DNA of 64,000 nt from Rhodospirillales bacterium (GCA_017640505.1 JAEPQO010000003.1:434001-498000), one strand, 5' to 3'; positions 43,464-52,582 are shown, counted from the stretch's first letter. Notes: a model not told the origin generated them from the letters alone. Program-made: numbers and translations.

Positions 43464-44272
43464 ACGAGGGCGGTATGGACGTTCATATCGTCTCCAGAGA
43501 ACCTAAAAATCACAACGGCGCGCCGCCGCTCCTGTTCATTCACGGCGCATTTGCCGGCGCATGGTGCTGGGACGAATTCTTCCTGCCGTGGTTCGCCGAC
43601 GCGGGCTTCGACGCGTCGGCCATCGACCTGCCGGGTCGGCGCGGCCGCCCGGACTATGAGCAACTGCAGGACTTTACGCTCGGCGATTATCTGGACGCGG
43701 TTCTCGCCGCCGTCGACGCATTCGATGTGCCGCCTGTCGTCGTCGGCCATTCCATGGGCGGCTACCTTGCGTGGCGCGTGGCCGAGGCGCGGGATATTTC
43801 GGCACTGCTGCTGATGGCGCCCGTGCCGCCGACCGGTTTGGCGGCGCCGGCGATGCAGCTTCTGCTGTCGAACCCGTCGCTGGCGATGGATGTCGCTGCG
43901 GTCCACGCGGGCAATATTGCCAGTGCCGACACGTTGCACGCGGCGCTTTTCTCGGATGCGGTGCCGATGTCCGTGGCGGAGCGCTATATCGGCCGGTTCC
44001 AGTCGGAGAGCCGGCTCGCTGTCGCCGGTTTGTACGCGCCGTATCTGCCGAACGTGATGGCGGTCTGGGGGACGCCGGTCAAGGTTATCGGCGCCGGTAA
44101 CGACCCGCTGATCCCGCCCGCGCATGTACACTGGACGGGTTCCATTTGCGGCCAGAGCGCCCATATATATCAGGGTATGGGGCACGGGATGATGCTGGAA
44201 ACCGGCTGGAAGCGGGTGGCCGAGGATATCGCCGCCTGGCTGGCCGATGAGGGGCTCGGCAGCAAGAGTTGA
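43460..44272 (+). CDS. Alpha/beta hydrolase
   Basis: The 270-residue product is an alpha/beta-fold hydrolase. It has the oxyanion LLFIHGAFAGAWCWDEFFLP, nucleophile Ser98 in VVVGHSMGGYLAWRVAEA, an acid near IGAGNDPLIPP, and catalytic His in YQGMGHGMMLETGW. ATG 43460 overlaps the PepF stop by four bases; an ATG at 43475 is an alternative with GAGGGCGG before it. The longer open frame to 43187 runs through PepF and is not real. The substrate is unknown. Confidence 0.88.
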   Translation: MNEGGMDVHIVSREPKNHNGAPPLLFIHGAFAGAWCWDEFFLPWFADAGFDASAIDLPGRRGRPDYEQLQDFTLGDYLDAVLAAVDAFDVPPVVVGHSMGGYLAWRVAEARDISALLLMAPVPPTGLAAPAMQLLLSNPSLAMDVAAVHAGNIASADTLHAALFSDAVPMSVAERYIGRFQSESRLAVAGLYAPYLPNVMAVWGTPVKVIGAGNDPLIPPAHVHWTGSICGQSAHIYQGMGHGMMLETGWKRVAEDIAAWLADEGLGSKS

Positions 44273-44301
44273 GCACTGGGAAACGGAGCGCAGCGCGCCC
44301 T

Positions 44302-45642
44302 ATGAGCGAAGACAACAGTTTTGGCGGCCGGGTCCGCCGCTATGCGCGGGTTGGTGGCGCCGTCAGCGGTGTCGCGGCAAAGGCCGTCGGCGGCCGCGTG
44401 TTCGGGATCAAGCTGGACAAGGCGGAACACGCCCGGGAGATCCAGATGGCGCTCGGCGGCCTCAAGGGGCCGCTGATGAAGGTCGCGCAGATCCTCTCGA
44501 CGGTGCCGGATGTCCTGCCAGAGGAATACACCAAGGAACTGATCAAGCTACAGACCAACGCGCCGCCGATGGGCTGGGCGTTCGTCAAGCGGCGGATGAC
44601 GGCGGAACTGGGGGCCGGCTGGCAGAAACGCTTCGAAAAATTCGAGCACGAGGCGTGCAAGGCGGCGTCGCTGGGCCAAGTGCACCGTGCGGTGTCGCTC
44701 GACGGCCGGGACCTCGCCTGCAAGATTCAGTATCCGGATATGTCTTCGGCGGTCGAAGCGGACCTCAAGCAGCTGAAGTTCGTGTTCTCGCTCTATCGCC
44801 GCTACGACAAGTCGATCGATCCGAGCGAAATCCATCTCGAGCTTTCCGAACGCCTGCGCGAAGAACTGGATTACGAGCGCGAGGCGATGAATATGCAGCT
44901 CTACCGCCATATGCTGGCCGGCGAAGACTGCGTGCATGTGCCTGAACCGTTGCCTGACATTTCCACCAAGCGCCTGCTGTCCATGACGTGGCTTGACGGT
45001 GAACCGCTACTCGACAGCCGCGAAGCGCCGCTTGAGATGCGCAATAAACTGGCGCTCAGCATGTTCCGTGCCTGGTATGTGCCGTTCTACAAGTACGGGG
45101 TCATCCATGGCGATCCGCACCTCGGCAACTACAGTTCCTGCAACGACGGTTCGATCAATCTGCTGGATTACGGCTGCATCCGGATCTTCCCGGCGGCTTT
45201 CGTCGGTGCGGTCATCGATCTTTATTTCGCACTGCTGAACGACGACGAGGACCTGGCCGTGCACGCCTATGAAACATGGGGGTTCCGGAATCTCGACAAG
45301 AAGGTCATCGGCATCCTCAATCAATGGGCCGAGTTCCTGTATGCTCCGCTTCTGGAAGACAAGGTGCAGACGATCCAGGAAAAAAGCGGCGTACAGTACG
45401 GTGCAGGTGTCGCCGCCAAGGTGCACGGGCAGCTCAAGGAGGTCGGCGGTGTCACGCCGCCGCGCGAGTTCGTGCTGATGGACCGGGCCGCGATCGGGCT
45501 CGGCAGTGTGTTTACGCACCTTGCCGCGGAGATCAACTGGCACCGTACATTCCACGAACTGATTGAAGGGTTCGATGTCGGAGAGCTGGCGAAACGGCAG
45601 TCGAACGCGTTGGCGGAAGCGGGCATCCCCGATCCCGTGTGA
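44302..45642 (+). CDS. ABC1/UbiB (AarF) family protein kinase-like protein
   Basis: The 446-residue product has the ABC1/AarF hallmarks: KxGQ-like LKGPLMKVAQILSTVPDVLP, the Ala-rich loop in KAASLGQVHRAVSLDGRDLA CKIQYPDM, EELDYEREAMNMQLYRHML, and the catalytic HGDPHLGNYSSC with Mg-binding LLDYGCIRIFP. This group acts in ubiquinone synthesis or lipid homeostasis through an atypical ATPase activity. ATG 44302 is chosen; a TTG at 44269 overlapping the hydrolase stop would add 11 residues. A COQ9 gene at 53662 is the other ubiquinone-linked gene in the window. Confidence 0.9.
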   Translation: MSEDNSFGGRVRRYARVGGAVSGVAAKAVGGRVFGIKLDKAEHAREIQMALGGLKGPLMKVAQILSTVPDVLPEEYTKELIKLQTNAPPMGWAFVKRRMTAELGAGWQKRFEKFEHEACKAASLGQVHRAVSLDGRDLACKIQYPDMSSAVEADLKQLKFVFSLYRRYDKSIDPSEIHLELSERLREELDYEREAMNMQLYRHMLAGEDCVHVPEPLPDISTKRLLSMTWLDGEPLLDSREAPLEMRNKLALSMFRAWYVPFYKYGVIHGDPHLGNYSSCNDGSINLLDYGCIRIFPAAFVGAVIDLYFALLNDDEDLAVHAYETWGFRNLDKKVIGILNQWAEFLYAPLLEDKVQTIQEKSGVQYGAGVAAKVHGQLKEVGGVTPPREFVLMDRAAIGLGSVFTHLAAEINWHRTFHELIEGFDVGELAKRQSNALAEAGIPDPV

Positions 45643-45709
45643 CGGGTCTGCTTGTGGCGGGCGAAGGCTTTGATTAGATTAAATTTTAGTGCTTCTTGAG
45701 GAATAACCG

Positions 45710-46294
45710 ATGTTCGTCGAAGGTGGCGGTTCAAAGAAAAAGTTTCTCCCCGAGGGGGATGTTCTGTTTCGCGATGGCGATCCCGGCGATGCCGCGTTCA
45801 TTGTGGAAAGCGGGCAGATCGGCATTTACAAGATGGTCGAAGGTGAACAGGTCGAACTTGCGGTGCTGAACCCGGGCGAACTGTTCGGCGAGATGGCGAT
45901 CATCGACGGGTCCAAGCGCATGGCTTTCGCGGTCGCCAAGGAAGAGACCGTCGTCGTCGAGATTCCGGCGAAAACGCTGGAACAGAAACTTGCGAAATCG
46001 GATCCCTTCCTGCGCGCGATCATGAAAATTCTCGTCAATAGTCTGCGTAGCGTGCATCAGGCGTACATGCGCCGCGCCCGGTCGGTGACCGATTATCTCA
46101 ATGCGGTTCAATATCATACCCAGGGATTCCGGCTTTATCTGACGCAGTTGGACGAGAACGAACTGACAAAGGCGGGGCTTGGCAAGATCGAGCAGATCGA
46201 CAAGCTGGTCGACGAGCTGAGGAACGATTTCAAATCCCATTCGGACAAGCGCTCGAGCGTGCTTCGTGAAGACGACGTCGAGCGCAAGAGCTAG
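45710..46294 (+). CDS. Cyclic-nucleotide-binding domain protein without DNA-binding domain
   Basis: The 194-residue product has one cNMP-binding beta roll (about 10-125): FLPEGDVLFRDGDPGDAAFI VESGQIGIYKMV, ELAVLNPGELFGEMAIIDGS KRMAFAVAKEETVVVEIPAK. GELFGEMAIIDGSKRMA resembles the phosphate-binding cassette of cAMP-binding proteins. A long helical tail follows (about 130-190, YMRRARSVTDYLNAVQYHT) with no helix-turn-helix. It is therefore not a Crp-like repressor but a small sensor or regulatory subunit. It follows the ABC1 gene by 67 bases, with GAGGA before the ATG. Confidence 0.85.
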   Translation: MFVEGGGSKKKFLPEGDVLFRDGDPGDAAFIVESGQIGIYKMVEGEQVELAVLNPGELFGEMAIIDGSKRMAFAVAKEETVVVEIPAKTLEQKLAKSDPFLRAIMKILVNSLRSVHQAYMRRARSVTDYLNAVQYHTQGFRLYLTQLDENELTKAGLGKIEQIDKLVDELRNDFKSHSDKRSSVLREDDVERKS

Positions 46295-46331
46295 TCCGGC
46301 GGAATCCGTTTAAAACGTCGAGGGGGACAAT

Positions 46332-46730
46332 ATGGCGGGACCGATCTTTCACAACTTCGCTGCGGCGCCGACGCACGTCGCGCCGTTTTCGCATGCCGTC
46401 GAATGCGACGGCTGGGTCCAGCTCACCGGTCAGATGCCGACGGATCCTGACGATGACAGCGCACCGCTGCCCGGCGGCGTTGCGGCACAGACGCGCCGGG
46501 TGATGGACAACCTCGTTATCGTGCTTGGCGAACTCGGTCTCGGACTCGAGCACGTGTTGTCTGCCCGTGTCTTCATCACGCACTTCGAGCGCGACTACGA
46601 AGACATGAACGACGTCTACAAAAGCTATTTCCCGGCGGATCGCCTGCCGGCGCGAACCTGTGTCGGTGTCACCGGTCTCGCCAGGAATGCACTCGTCGAA
46701 ATCGATATGATCGCCAAGCGGCCGGACTGA
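46332..46730 (+). CDS. RidA family enamine/imine deaminase
   Basis: RidA proteins hydrolyse reactive enamines and imines made by PLP enzymes. The 132-residue product has the YjgF/RidA trimer fold: SHAVECDGWVQLTGQMPTDP, GVAAQTRRVMDNLVIVLGEL, HVLSARVFITHFERDYEDMN and the active-site Arg in LPARTCVGVTGLARNALVEI. ATG 46332 has GAGGGGGAC before it. It faces creatinase on the other strand. RidA neighbours often point to amine catabolism. Confidence 0.92.
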   Translation: MAGPIFHNFAAAPTHVAPFSHAVECDGWVQLTGQMPTDPDDDSAPLPGGVAAQTRRVMDNLVIVLGELGLGLEHVLSARVFITHFERDYEDMNDVYKSYFPADRLPARTCVGVTGLARNALVEIDMIAKRPD

Positions 46731-46733
46731 TCT

Positions 46734-47945
46734 TCAGGCCTTGATGATGTTGTGCTCCGGGCCGTACGGGAAGCCGGTGATGTTCTCTGCACCGCTCTCC
46801 GTCACGACCAGGATATCGTGCTCGCGGTAGCCGCCGGCGCCTGGCTCACCTTCCGGGATCATGATCATCGGTTCCATCGAAACCACCATGTTGGGCTCCA
46901 GCACGGTTTCGATGTCCTCGCGCAGTTCCAGTCCCGCTTCACGGCCGTAATAGTGCGACAGGACGCCGAACGAATGCCCGTAGCCGAAGGTGCGCCGGTT
47001 CAAAACGCCGTATGATTTGTAGATCTCGTTCAGTTCATTGGCGATGTCGCAGCAGCGCGCGCCGGGCTTGATCAGGTCGAGACCACGCTCGTGCACCTCG
47101 ACGTTGATCTGCCAGTATTTCAAGTGCGCGTCCGACACCTCTTCGCAGAACAGCGTGCGTTCCAGCGCCGTGTAATACCCAGCGATCATGGGGAAGCAGT
47201 TGAGCGACAGGATGTCGCCGCGTTCGATCTTGCGTGTGGTGACCGGGTTATGTGCGCCGTCGGTATTGATGCCGCTCTGGAACCAGGTCCAGGTGTCGCG
47301 AATTTCCGAATGCGGGAACCGTTTCGCGATCTCCCGGACCATCGCGTCCGTCGACGCGATCATGACCTCGTGCTCCGGCACCCCGGGGGCGACGGCTTCA
47401 ACGCACGCTGCACCGCCGATGTCGGCAACATTGGCGCCATGCTTGATCAGGTCGATTTCGGCGGCTGACTTGACCATGCGCATGCGCATGCAGGCGCCTG
47501 CGATGTCGACGAATTCGGTCTTCGGGAAGGCAGCCTTCAACTTTTCCATGTTCTGGAGTGTCATGTTGTCGAATTCGATGCCGACACGGCCGCCATCCTT
47601 GATCAGCTTCTGCAGCGCCCGAAAGTAGTTGTCCCTGGTCCAGTCGGTATAGATCAGGTTGTCGCCGACCGTGCGGCGCCATGGCTGGCCGCCGTCGATA
47701 TTGGCGCTGACGGATGTCTGGTTTTCCTGGTCGACGACGAGGGCATAGAAGCGCCCGAAATGGCAGAACAGGAAATCGCAGTAGTAGTTGATGTTCTGGT
47801 AGGACGAGAATAGCGCCACATCGATGTTTTCCGCGGCCATATGCGCGCGTAAAAGTGCGAGGCGGCGTTCGAATTCTTCCGCCGGGAAGGTGTTTTCGAC
47901 CCGCTCGCCGTTTCGAATCGTGATGATGTTCACTAAGCCGTCCAT
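46734..47945 (-). CDS. Creatinase (creatine amidinohydrolase)
   Basis: Creatinase splits creatine into sarcosine and urea. The 403-residue M24-fold protein matches the Pseudomonas enzyme along its length: SSYQNINYYCDFLFCHFGRF, SANIDGGQPWRRTVGDNLIY, WFQSGINTDGAHNPVTTRKI with the catalytic His at 232, DILSLNCFPMIAGYYTALER, YGHSFGVLSHYYGREAGLEL and a C-terminal GFPYGPEHNIIKA. His232 falls at the same number as in the characterised enzyme. It is thus very probably a true creatinase rather than a prolidase. ATG 47945 has GGAGG before it. A palindrome lies about 98 bases upstream. No sarcosine oxidase or creatininase is in the window. Confidence 0.94.
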   Translation of the reverse strand: MDGLVNIITIRNGERVENTFPAEEFERRLALLRAHMAAENIDVALFSSYQNINYYCDFLFCHFGRFYALVVDQENQTSVSANIDGGQPWRRTVGDNLIYTDWTRDNYFRALQKLIKDGGRVGIEFDNMTLQNMEKLKAAFPKTEFVDIAGACMRMRMVKSAAEIDLIKHGANVADIGGAACVEAVAPGVPEHEVMIASTDAMVREIAKRFPHSEIRDTWTWFQSGINTDGAHNPVTTRKIERGDILSLNCFPMIAGYYTALERTLFCEEVSDAHLKYWQINVEVHERGLDLIKPGARCCDIANELNEIYKSYGVLNRRTFGYGHSFGVLSHYYGREAGLELREDIETVLEPNMVVSMEPMIMIPEGEPGAGGYREHDILVVTESGAENITGFPYGPEHNIIKA

Positions 47946-48042
47946 GCGAGCCTCCTGCTGTCACCGCTATTTCTAGGGCCGGGATCGTTCGCTGGCAACG
48001 CCGCTGAACGAGCGGGAATGCGGATTGATTCATCGGCGAATC

Positions 48043-48072
48043 ATCTGGTATACCAGATTAGGTATACCAGAT
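48043..48072. promoter_or_regulatory. GntR-type operator: 16-bp palindrome plus repeat
   Basis: ATCTGGTATACCAGAT (48043-48058) is a perfect palindrome. GGTATACCAGAT (48061-48072) repeats its last 12 bases. A 6-bp inverted repeat (TGATTC 48026-48031, GAATCA 48038-48043) abuts it. The TGGTATACCA core is typical of FadR/FCD-type GntR operators. It lies in the 319-base divergent gap 47946-48264 between creatinase and pntAA, 98 bases from creatinase and 193 bases from pntAA. The rest of the gap shows nothing else I can name. Confidence 0.65.
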
Positions 48073-48264
48073 AGGTGTACATATGCGATTTATTGAATAT
48101 AATGATCGCAGCCGCAGAAATTTGCGGTATATGTCTTGATAAGGTCGGTTCGGAGTGCCACTTGCGCATATATCCCGCAACCGTCATAACTGCTTATGAC
48201 CGTCGCCGCCTCGACGCGGTGCTTGGTTGCGAAAAGAAAAAGTTCGTTTCGGAGAGAGGATGCC

Positions 48265-49482
48265 ATGAAAATTGCGATACCCAAGGAACGCGCACCCGGT
48301 GAAGACCGTGTTGCAGCGTCCATCGAGGTGATCGGAAAGCTGACCGGGCTCGGGTGCGAGGTCGTGGTCGAATCCGGTGCAGGCGAGGGTGCGTCGATTT
48401 CGGATGACGCCTTCAAGGACGCAGGTGCGTCGATCGCCAAGGACTTCGCCGCGACCGTCAAGGACGCCGGGATGGTCTGGAAAATCACCCCGCCGAACAA
48501 GACCGAAAGCGGTAAGCTCTCCAAAGGGCAGGTCGTATGCGCTCACCTCTCGGCGCTGACCGAACCCGAAGGGATTGATGTTCTTGCCAAGTCCGGCGCG
48601 ACCGGTTTCGCAATGGAGTTGATGCCGCGCATCTCCCGCGCGCAGTCGATGGATATTTTGTCCTCGCAGGCCAACCTGGCGGGCTACAAAGCGGTTCTGA
48701 ACGCCGCCGAGCTTTACGGCCGGGCCATGCCGATGATGATGACGGCGGCGGGTACCGTGCCGCCGGCACGTGCGTTCATCATGGGTGTCGGCGTTGCCGG
48801 TCTTCAGGCCATCGCCACGGCGAAGCGTCTGGGCGCCGCCGTTTCCGCGACTGACGTCCGGCCCGCGACCAAGGAACAGGTGGCCTCGCTGGGCGGCAAG
48901 TTCCTGGAAGTCGATCCGGAAATGGAGAAAGAGGCGGAAACCGAGGGCGGTTATGCCAAGGAAATGCCGCCGGAGTATTTCGAGAAACAGAAACAGAAGG
49001 TGCGCGAACATTTGCCGAAGCAGGACATCGTCGTCACCACGGCGCTGATCCCCGGCCGTCCGGCACCGAAGCTGATCAGCAAGGATATGGTCGAGGCCAT
49101 GAAGTCGGGCGCCGTCATCGTCGACATGGCGGCCGAAGCCGGCGGCAACTGCGAGCTGACCAAGCCGGGAGAGGTCACGACGACCAAGAACGGCGTGATC
49201 ATCGACGGCCGGCTCAATCTGCCGAGCCGCCTTGCGGAAACCGCATCGGCGCTGTTCGCCAAGAACTTGTTCAATTTCGTCTCGCCGCACTTCGACAAGG
49301 AGAAGGGCACCTTCGAATTCGACGAGGAAGACGACACCGTCAAGGGCACCATGGTGTGCAAGGACGGCAAGATCGTCTCCGATCGGGTGTCTGAAGCGCT
49401 TGGTGCCAAGAAACCGGCAGCCAAGCCGAAAGCGGCGAAAAAAGACGAAGACGCTAAAACCGAAGACGAGAAAGGGGCCTGA
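48265..49482 (+). CDS. pntAA: NAD(P) transhydrogenase subunit alpha 1
   Basis: The transhydrogenase couples proton entry to NADPH formation from NADH. This 405-residue part is the NAD(H)-binding domain I. It has MKIAIPKERAPGEDRVAASI, TVPPARAFIMGVGVAGLQAI ATAKRLGAAVSATDVRPATK, and IVVTTALIPGRPAPKLISKD, with AAEAGGNCELTKPGEV. The C-terminal 40 residues are Lys/Ala/Asp-rich and act as a linker. ATG 48265 is used because GGAGAGAGGA precedes it; an open frame to 48196 adds a non-family leader. pntAB begins two bases after the stop codon. Confidence 0.95.
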   Translation: MKIAIPKERAPGEDRVAASIEVIGKLTGLGCEVVVESGAGEGASISDDAFKDAGASIAKDFAATVKDAGMVWKITPPNKTESGKLSKGQVVCAHLSALTEPEGIDVLAKSGATGFAMELMPRISRAQSMDILSSQANLAGYKAVLNAAELYGRAMPMMMTAAGTVPPARAFIMGVGVAGLQAIATAKRLGAAVSATDVRPATKEQVASLGGKFLEVDPEMEKEAETEGGYAKEMPPEYFEKQKQKVREHLPKQDIVVTTALIPGRPAPKLISKDMVEAMKSGAVIVDMAAEAGGNCELTKPGEVTTTKNGVIIDGRLNLPSRLAETASALFAKNLFNFVSPHFDKEKGTFEFDEEDDTVKGTMVCKDGKIVSDRVSEALGAKKPAAKPKAAKKDEDAKTEDEKGA

Positions 49483-49484
49483 TC

Positions 49485-49907
49485 ATGGATAAAGCGACCC
49501 TTGCAGATAAGGCGGCCGAACTGGCCACGGGCCTTGAGAAACTCGCCCAACAGGCGGGCGATCTCGCGCATTCGGCGACACAGGTCGTCGTCGCCACCGG
49601 CGATACGGCGGCGGCAACGGGCGGCAGTGACTTCCTGTCGTTGTTCACCATCTTCGTGATGGCGTGTTTCGTCGGCTACCACGTGGTCTGGAACGTGACG
49701 CCGGCGCTGCACTCGCCCCTGATGGGCGTCACCAACGCGATTTCGTCGGTGATCATCGTCGGCGGCCTGCTGGCCGTCGGGCCGGCGCTCGTCGACTTTT
49801 CCAAGGTCATGGGGTTCTTCGCGGTGCTGCTGGCGTCGGTCAATATCTTCGGCGGCTTCATCGTGACCCAGCGCATGCTCGCCATGTTCAAAAAGAAGCA
49901 GAAGTAA
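49485..49907 (+). CDS. pntAB: NAD(P) transhydrogenase subunit alpha 2
   Basis: The 140-residue product is the membrane part of the split alpha subunit. A helical N-terminal segment (about 1-45) is followed by three or four membrane helices: DFLSLFTIFVMACFVGYHVV, MGVTNAISSVIIVGGLLAVG and FFAVLLASVNIFGGFIVTQR. The ending RMLAMFKKKQK is typical. Three-gene pnt arrangements are common in alphaproteobacteria. It lies between pntAA and pntB with short gaps. Confidence 0.95.
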   Translation: MDKATLADKAAELATGLEKLAQQAGDLAHSATQVVVATGDTAAATGGSDFLSLFTIFVMACFVGYHVVWNVTPALHSPLMGVTNAISSVIIVGGLLAVGPALVDFSKVMGFFAVLLASVNIFGGFIVTQRMLAMFKKKQK

Positions 49908-49919
49908 GGGAGAGGGAAC

Positions 49920-51314
49920 ATGAGCGGAGCAACTGTCGGGTATCTTTACCTTATCTCAGCGATCCTCTTCATTCTTGCACTGAAGGGGCTGTCGCATCCT
50001 GAAACCTCACGCCGGGGCAATCTGTTCGGCATCATCGGCATGGTCATCGCCATCGTGACGACCATCGCCCATCCGGACGTGGAATCCTACGGCTGGATTG
50101 CCGTTGCGATCCTGATCGGCGGTGGTGTCGGTACCGTGGTCGCTAAGAAGATCGAGATGACGGCGCTGCCGGAACTGGTCGCGGCGTTCCACTCGCTGGT
50201 CGGTATGGCGGCGGTGTTCGTGGCGCTGGCCGCGCTTTACCACCCGGAAGCCTACGGCATCGGGTCCGCCGGATCGCTGCCCGCGGGCAGCCTGATCGAA
50301 ATGGGTCTCGGCATGGCCATCGGCGCCATCACGTTCTCGGGCTCGGTGATCGCTTTCGCCAAGCTGCGTGGGATCATGTCGGGCAATCCGATCACGTTCC
50401 CGGGCCAGCATCTGCTGAACCTGGTGGTGGCGCTGACGATGCTGGCGCTGCTGGTCTACTTCTGCCGCACGGAAAGCTACGCCGCGTTCTGGGCGCTGTT
50501 GATCCTGTCGTTCGCCATCGGCTTCCTGATCATCATTCCAATCGGCGGTGCGGACATGCCGGTCGTGGTGTCGATGCTGAACTCGTACTCGGGCTGGGCG
50601 GCGGCCGGTATCGGCTTCACGCTGGCCAACCCGGCGCTGATCATCACCGGCGCGCTGGTGGGCTCATCGGGTGCGATCCTCAGCTACATCATGTGCAAAG
50701 GCATGAACCGGTCGATCTTCAACGTGCTGCTGGGCGGCTTCGGCGGCGACAGCGGTGGCGGACCGGGTGTCACGGACGACCCGAACAAGCAGGCCAAGGC
50801 CGGCGCCGCGGCGGATGCCGCCTTCATCATGGGCAACGCATCCAAGGTGATTATCGTGCCGGGCTACGGCATGGCCGTCGGCCAGGCACAGCACGCAGTC
50901 CGCGAAATGGCCGACAAGCTCAAGGAAGAGGGGATCGAGGTCAAATACGCCATCCACCCGGTGGCGGGCCGTATGCCGGGGCACATGAACGTGCTGCTGG
51001 CCGAAGCCAATGTCCCCTATGACGAGGTGTTCGAGCTGGAAGAGATCAACCACGAGTTCTCGACCTGCGACGTCGCCTATGTCATCGGCGCCAACGACGT
51101 GACGAACCCGGTCGCCAAGACCGACCCGTCGTCGCCCATCGCCGGTATGCCGATCCTGGATGTCGAGAAAGCGGGAACCGTGCTGTTCGTGAAGCGCTCG
51201 CTGAGCCCAGGCTATGCCGGGGTCGACAACCCGCTGTTCTATGCGGACAACACGATCATGCTGTTCGGTGATGCCAAGGAGATGACGGAAGACATCGTCG
51301 GTTCGCTGGAATAG
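49920..51314 (+). CDS. pntB: NAD(P) transhydrogenase subunit beta
   Basis: The 464-residue beta subunit has eight or nine membrane helices (about 5-265) and the NADP(H)-binding domain III (about 290-464). Motifs include FHSLVGMAAVFVALAALYHP, GSVIAFAKLRGIMSGNPITF, GGADMPVVVSMLNSYSGWAA, and in domain III IIVPGYGMAVGQAQHAVREM, HPVAGRMPGHMNVLLAEANV PYDEV and IGANDVTNPVAKTDPSSPIA GMP. Length is normal. A strong terminator follows. Confidence 0.97.
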   Translation: MSGATVGYLYLISAILFILALKGLSHPETSRRGNLFGIIGMVIAIVTTIAHPDVESYGWIAVAILIGGGVGTVVAKKIEMTALPELVAAFHSLVGMAAVFVALAALYHPEAYGIGSAGSLPAGSLIEMGLGMAIGAITFSGSVIAFAKLRGIMSGNPITFPGQHLLNLVVALTMLALLVYFCRTESYAAFWALLILSFAIGFLIIIPIGGADMPVVVSMLNSYSGWAAAGIGFTLANPALIITGALVGSSGAILSYIMCKGMNRSIFNVLLGGFGGDSGGGPGVTDDPNKQAKAGAAADAAFIMGNASKVIIVPGYGMAVGQAQHAVREMADKLKEEGIEVKYAIHPVAGRMPGHMNVLLAEANVPYDEVFELEEINHEFSTCDVAYVIGANDVTNPVAKTDPSSPIAGMPILDVEKAGTVLFVKRSLSPGYAGVDNPLFYADNTIMLFGDAKEMTEDIVGSLE

Positions 51315-51333
51315 GCGGCCGACAGATCGAACC

Positions 51334-51366
51334 AAAAACCGCCCGGTTTCGCCGGGCGGTTTTTTT
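51334..51366. terminator. Bidirectional terminator between pntB and the Bcr-type pump
   Basis: A 13-bp stem (51334-51346 with 51352-51364, loop TTTCG) is flanked by A5 on the left and a T run on the right. It can serve pntB on the plus strand and the MFS gene on the minus strand. Confidence 0.9.
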
Positions 51367-52582
51367 ATGCGGGCCTCGTGGCGGCCTTCCGCTCGGTCCA
51401 GGTCATCATCAGAAGCGACATGGCACCCAGCAGCGCAAAGCCGCCGACCAGCGGCAGCACGGTGCCGTCATAGAAGTTGCCGACGGCCCAGCCGAGCGGG
51501 ATCGAGATGAACGACTGCAGGGCGCCGACTAGTGCCGCGCCCAGGCCGGCCATCTGTCCCAACGGCTCCATCGCCAGCGCGTTGAAATTGCCGAACAGGA
51601 TGCCGACACAGAAGAACGTCGGCAGCAGCCATGCCATGAACATCCAAAGCGGGGGCACGCCCTGCCATTGCACGGCTGCCGGGATCAGCAATGCCGCGCC
51701 GAGGAACGTCACACCAATCAGCCCGCGATGGCTCAGGTATCGCATGCCGAGCCTCATCACGAGTTTCGAGTTGGTGACCGACGCCGCGCCGATGGCCAGC
51801 GCGGCGATGCCGAAGTAGATCGGGAACATCTCGCCGAGGTCATATGTCGTCTGGAAAATCTGCTGGGCGGAGCTGAGATAGCCGATGAACGCGCCGAACA
51901 CGATGCCGGCGCTCACGGTATAGCCGACGGCCGCCCGATAGCCGAAAAAGACACGGATGCCGCTCAGGATAGCGGTAACCGAGAAAGGCCGGCGATGTTC
52001 GGGCAGAAGCGTCTCGGCCTGCCTGAGCCCGAACCAGACAAAACAGAGAACGGCGTTTAGCGCCAGAAAGATGAACGTCGACTGCCATGGAAAGGCGAGA
52101 ATGAGCCCCTGACCGATGCTGGGCGCAATGGCAGGCACCAGGATGAACACCGCCATGACGATGGACATGACGCGCGCCATGGGGCGGCCTTCGTAACTGT
52201 CGCGCACGATGGCGACCGTGATGACACGCGCCGGTGCCGCGCCTAGCCCCTGCAGGACGCGTCCGGCCAGCATGGTTTCCAGGTTGCCCGCCATGACCGA
52301 CAGAACGCAGCCGATCACGAAGACCACGTAACCGGCATAAATCGTCGGCTTGCGGCCGATGCTGTCGGACAGGGGGCCGGCAAAAAGCTGCCCGACGGCG
52401 AAACCGACAAACAGGGACGAAATGATGAGCTGTGCGTCATTCGGATCGGCAACGCGCAATTCATCGCCAATGACGCCCAGCGCCGGCAGCATGATGTCCG
52501 TCGCCATCGCCACGATCGAGATCATCATCGCGATCATCATCGTGAATTCGGCAAGCGAGAGGGGCTTTTGGGCGCGCTTCAT
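51365..52582 (-). CDS. Bcr/CflA-type multidrug efflux MFS transporter
   Basis: The 405-residue product has 12 membrane helices and Bcr/CflA features: ATDIMLPALGVIGDELRVAD, LFVGFAVGQLFAGPLSDSIG RKPTIYAGYVVFVIGCVLSV (motif A with GPLSDSIGRKP), and MLAGRVLQGLGAAPARVITV AIVRDSYEG (motif C-like). It is a proton antiporter by family; actual drugs are unknown. It is convergent with pntB and its start lies about 85 bases from the rpsU terminator. Confidence 0.92.
   Translation of the reverse strand: MKRAQKPLSLAEFTMMIAMMISIVAMATDIMLPALGVIGDELRVADPNDAQLIISSLFVGFAVGQLFAGPLSDSIGRKPTIYAGYVVFVIGCVLSVMAGNLETMLAGRVLQGLGAAPARVITVAIVRDSYEGRPMARVMSIVMAVFILVPAIAPSIGQGLILAFPWQSTFIFLALNAVLCFVWFGLRQAETLLPEHRRPFSVTAILSGIRVFFGYRAAVGYTVSAGIVFGAFIGYLSSAQQIFQTTYDLGEMFPIYFGIAALAIGAASVTNSKLVMRLGMRYLSHRGLIGVTFLGAALLIPAAVQWQGVPPLWMFMAWLLPTFFCVGILFGNFNALAMEPLGQMAGLGAALVGALQSFISIPLGWAVGNFYDGTVLPLVGGFALLGAMSLLMMTWTERKAATRPA

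Noticed and set aside
48026-48043. TGATTC/GAATCA repeat as a separate operator
   Set aside because: It is only six bases and abuts the stronger 16-bp palindrome. It is noted with that feature instead.
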